From the NCBI GenBank assembly GCA_903837595.1, contig CAILVI010000562.1, forward strand, positions 29,975 to 93,974: DNA of 64,000 nucleotides, written 5' to 3'. The notes beneath the pieces were generated by a model. It saw nothing but the letters and a program-made list of their open reading frames with translations, did not search any database and was not told where the DNA came from. The stretch is from an uncultured Thiodictyon sp. Its GTDB lineage: Bacteria > Pseudomonadota > Gammaproteobacteria > Chromatiales > Chromatiaceae. The stretch's first letter is position 1. Each line of letters opens with the position of its first letter. Of this stretch, positions 61,627-64,000 are shown in pieces. The translations under genes and the position numbers were made by a program.

Positions 61627-63858
61627 ATGGTCAAAGCAGTCTATAACCTCCCCGAGGAGTGCAACGAGGACGACGCCGCCATCAGCCACTGGCTGGACAA
61701 GCTAGCGCCCAACTACACCCGCGAGGAGCTCGCGCTGATCGCCGGGGCCTGTGCCGCACTCACCCGCTGCCAGGGTGACCGCCGCATCGAGACCGGCGAG
61801 ACCCATGTGCGCCACGTACTGTCCACCGCGGACATCCTGGCCCAATTGCGCATGGACCACGAGACCGTGATCGCCGCCCTGCTCAACGGCTGCCTCGGCC
61901 AGGGCGAGTCGACCGAGGCGCAACTGGCGGACCGTTTCAGCCCCGGTATCGCCCGCATGGTCGGGGATCTCGCGCGCATCCGCCAGATCGCGAGCGTGGA
62001 GGCGATCATCGCCGCCAAGGACCAGGAGGAGCACGAGGAAAACCTGCGGCGCCTCCTGCTCGGTATCGCCGAGGATGTGCGGGTGGTGCTGGTGGTGCTC
62101 GCGGAGCGCCTGCACCTGATGCGCGCGGTGAAGAATCTGGAACGGAAGCCGCGCGAGCGCATCGCCCGCGACACCCAGCGCATCTATGCCCCGCTGGCCA
62201 ACCGGCTCGGCATGTGGCAGGTCAAATGGGAACTGGAAGACCTGGCGCTGCGCTATCTGGAGCCCCAGGCCTACCAGCGCATTGCGCGGGCGATCGACGA
62301 GCGGCGCGAGGAGCGGCAGCGCTATATCCGGGAGGTGATCGCGACCCTGGAGCGCACCTTTGCGGAGGCCGGGATCGAGGCCCAGGTTACCGGTCGGGTC
62401 AAACACATCTACAGCATCTGGCGCAAGATGCAGCGCAAGGGCGTGGACATCACCCAAATCTTCGACCTGCGCGCGGTGCGTGTGCTGGTCGACTCGGTGG
62501 CCGACTGCTATGCCGCCTTGGGCCTGGTCCACGGACTCTGGCACCACATCCCCAAGGAGTTCGACGACTATATCGCCAGCCCCAAGGGCAACCTCTACCA
62601 GTCACTGCACACGGCGGTCAGCGGTCCCGGCGACAAGCCGCTGGAGATCCAGATCCGGACCCACGGGATGCACAACCATGCCGAGCTGGGTGTGGCGGCG
62701 CACTGGGCCTACAAGGAGGCCGGGAAGGGGCCGGACGCCGAGTTCCAGCGCCGCGTCAACTGGATGCGCAACTTCCTGGAGATCAAGAGCGAGGGCGAGG
62801 ACGCCACCGACATCCTGGAGCGGGGCCGGGCCGAATTCGCGCCCACGCACATCTATGTACTCACCCCCCAGGCCAAGGTCATCGAACTGCCCAAGGGGTC
62901 GACCCCGCTCGATTTCGCCTACGAAGTCCACTCCGAGGTCGGCCACCGCTGCCGGGGCGCGCGGGTCAACGGGCGCATCGTCCCCCTGGTCTATCGGCTG
63001 AGCAGCGGTGAGACGGTGGAGATCCTCACCCAGAAGAACGCCGCCCCCAGCCGGGACTGGCTGAGCCCGCACCATGGCTATCTCACCACGTCGCACGCCC
63101 GTAACCGGGTCAGGCAGTGGTTCAAGCGCCAGGACTACGACCTGCATTGCCAGGCCGGACGCGCCGCCCTGGATCGCGAGTTAGTGCGCCTCGGGATCGC
63201 CGAGAAGCCCCAGTTTGACCAACTCGCCCCGCACTTCAACTTCAAGCGCGGGGATGACGTCCTGGCCGCCCTCGGGCGCGGTGACCTGACCGTGGGTGTG
63301 GTCGCCCGCCAGGTCGGCGACCCGCGCACCCCCGATGGGCGCCCGGAGGGACGCGGGGAGGTGCCGGAGCAGCGCCCTCGGCCCCCCGCCAAGCCCAAGT
63401 CCGGCGCCCGGGATGTCGTGGTGGAGGGCGTCGACGATATGTTGACCCAGATTGCCCACTGCTGCAAACCGGTTCCCTCTGACCCCATCGTTGGCTATGT
63501 CACCCGCGGGCGCGGGATCACCGTCCATCGGCGCGACTGCCCCAACGTGCGCCACCTGCCGCTGGAGGAGACCGAGCGGCTACTGCGTGTGCGCTGGGCC
63601 GACCAGGGCGTCGACGCCATCTACCCGGTGGACCTGCTGGTCATCGCCGCCGACCGCAAGGGCCTGCTGCGCGACATCACCTCGGTCTTCGCCGACGCGG
63701 ATATCGACGTGCTCGGGGTCAATTCGCATTCAGAGCGCAGCACCGACACCGCCGCCATGCGCTTTACCGTCGAGGTGCACGACATGGCGCACCTGGAATG
63801 GGTACTGGCCAAGCTCGCCCAGACCCCCGATGTGTTGGAGGTCCGGCGGGCCTATTAA
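61627..63858 (+). CDS. relA: GTP pyrophosphokinase RelA
   Basis: A 743-residue (p)ppGpp synthetase. Domains in order: an HD domain at about 50-200 whose metal ligands are lost (AALLNGCLGQ where hydrolases have LLHDVVED), the synthetase domain (RVKHIYSIWRKMQRKGVDITQIFDLRAVRV, then GNLYQSLHTAV near 320), a TGS domain from about 410 and a C-terminal ACT domain. An inactive HD domain is typical of gammaproteobacterial RelA, so this is a ribosome-dependent synthetase without hydrolase activity. Confidence 0.95.
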   Translation: MVKAVYNLPEECNEDDAAISHWLDKLAPNYTREELALIAGACAALTRCQGDRRIETGETHVRHVLSTADILAQLRMDHETVIAALLNGCLGQGESTEAQLADRFSPGIARMVGDLARIRQIASVEAIIAAKDQEEHEENLRRLLLGIAEDVRVVLVVLAERLHLMRAVKNLERKPRERIARDTQRIYAPLANRLGMWQVKWELEDLALRYLEPQAYQRIARAIDERREERQRYIREVIATLERTFAEAGIEAQVTGRVKHIYSIWRKMQRKGVDITQIFDLRAVRVLVDSVADCYAALGLVHGLWHHIPKEFDDYIASPKGNLYQSLHTAVSGPGDKPLEIQIRTHGMHNHAELGVAAHWAYKEAGKGPDAEFQRRVNWMRNFLEIKSEGEDATDILERGRAEFAPTHIYVLTPQAKVIELPKGSTPLDFAYEVHSEVGHRCRGARVNGRIVPLVYRLSSGETVEILTQKNAAPSRDWLSPHHGYLTTSHARNRVRQWFKRQDYDLHCQAGRAALDRELVRLGIAEKPQFDQLAPHFNFKRGDDVLAALGRGDLTVGVVARQVGDPRTPDGRPEGRGEVPEQRPRPPAKPKSGARDVVVEGVDDMLTQIAHCCKPVPSDPIVGYVTRGRGITVHRRDCPNVRHLPLEETERLLRVRWADQGVDAIYPVDLLVIAADRKGLLRDITSVFADADIDVLGVNSHSERSTDTAAMRFTVEVHDMAHLEWVLAKLAQTPDVLEVRRAY

Positions 63859-63886
63859 AGGAGGAGGGGCGTTCCGCCCCTGCGGC

Positions 63887-64000
63887 GGCCTTTATCATCG
63901 TTCCGGCCAGCCGGTCCGTCTGCAACCGGAGGTCGAGGCTTTAGCCGGTGGCGGTTTCCGGCGAACTCAAGAGAAATCAGTGGTCCCTGCGAGCCGGACC
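63887..64000. mobile_element. MITE-like element, left part of a copy cut by the window end
   Basis: GGCC followed by TTTATCATCGTTCCGGCCA and the next 90 bases match 50788-50905 closely, in the same orientation. Differences are few single bases and a 2-base insertion. It lies 28 bases after relA, after a short GGGGCG-TTC-CGCCCC hairpin. Confidence 0.75.

Overview
The window looks like chromosomal DNA of a high-GC, anaerobic, nitrogen-fixing gammaproteobacterium, most plausibly a purple sulfur bacterium of the Chromatiaceae type. This placement is inference. It rests on a NifL-NifA pair, Rnf subunits, a RelA with a degenerate HD domain, and many oxygen-sensitive iron-sulfur enzymes. No rRNA or tRNA gene was recognised.

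Positions 1-26085 hold an unusual metabolic island. Operon 1 (273-14244) encodes a BcrA/HgdC-type ATP-driven activator, a 2[4Fe-4S] ferredoxin, an SsuBC-like ABC importer with two substrate-binding proteins, one HgdB/BcrC-like and three HgdA/BcrB-like reductase subunits (one lacking 163 residues), a fumarate-reductase-like flavoprotein, two methyltransferases and a dienelactone-hydrolase-like enzyme. A convergent FAH-family hydrolase follows. Operon 2 (15426-22647) encodes a small protein, a second ABC ATPase, a NifH homologue, two divergent nitrogenase-like subunits, an MFS transporter and a PLP enzyme of the threonine synthase fold. Two paralogous radical SAM proteins with a CX8CX2C cluster motif and a molbindin-like protein follow (23168-26085). 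Three sigma-54 type -24/-12 promoters (174, 15325, 23082) precede these units, and two of them share a 51-bp upstream module. The island may form one low-potential reductive system that imports and reduces an unknown small molecule, using two different ATP-dependent electron donors.

Positions 26368-33231 hold a small EamA-type protein, rnfH-rnfC-rnfB on the minus strand behind a sigma-54 promoter with two TGT-N10-ACA activator sites, and the divergent nifL-nifA pair. NifA is the obvious candidate activator for all four sigma-54 promoters.

Positions 33232-38868 are accessory DNA: a Phd/PIN toxin-antitoxin pair, a MORN protein with five 24-residue repeats, a REP-associated tyrosine transposase among six REP palindromes, a 20-bp tandem array, and a periplasmic amidohydrolase. 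Positions 38869-43823 (minus strand) hold a von Willebrand A protein with an atypical receiver-like protein and a membrane histidine-kinase-like protein. Next come a secreted glycoside-hydrolase-like protein, a SHOCT-like protein, a Uma2 protein and YgiQ.

Positions 50671-59223 are mixed: a helicase-type pseudogene interrupted by a MITE-like element (two further partial copies at 58157 and 63887), an OmpA-type lipid-anchored or periplasmic protein, a CapA-like protein, a low-GC DNA methyltransferase, an IS66 remnant, and an MntA antitoxin beside a broken hepT. The right end (59224-63858) is core-like: an amino-acid-binding protein, a DUF1015 protein and relA.
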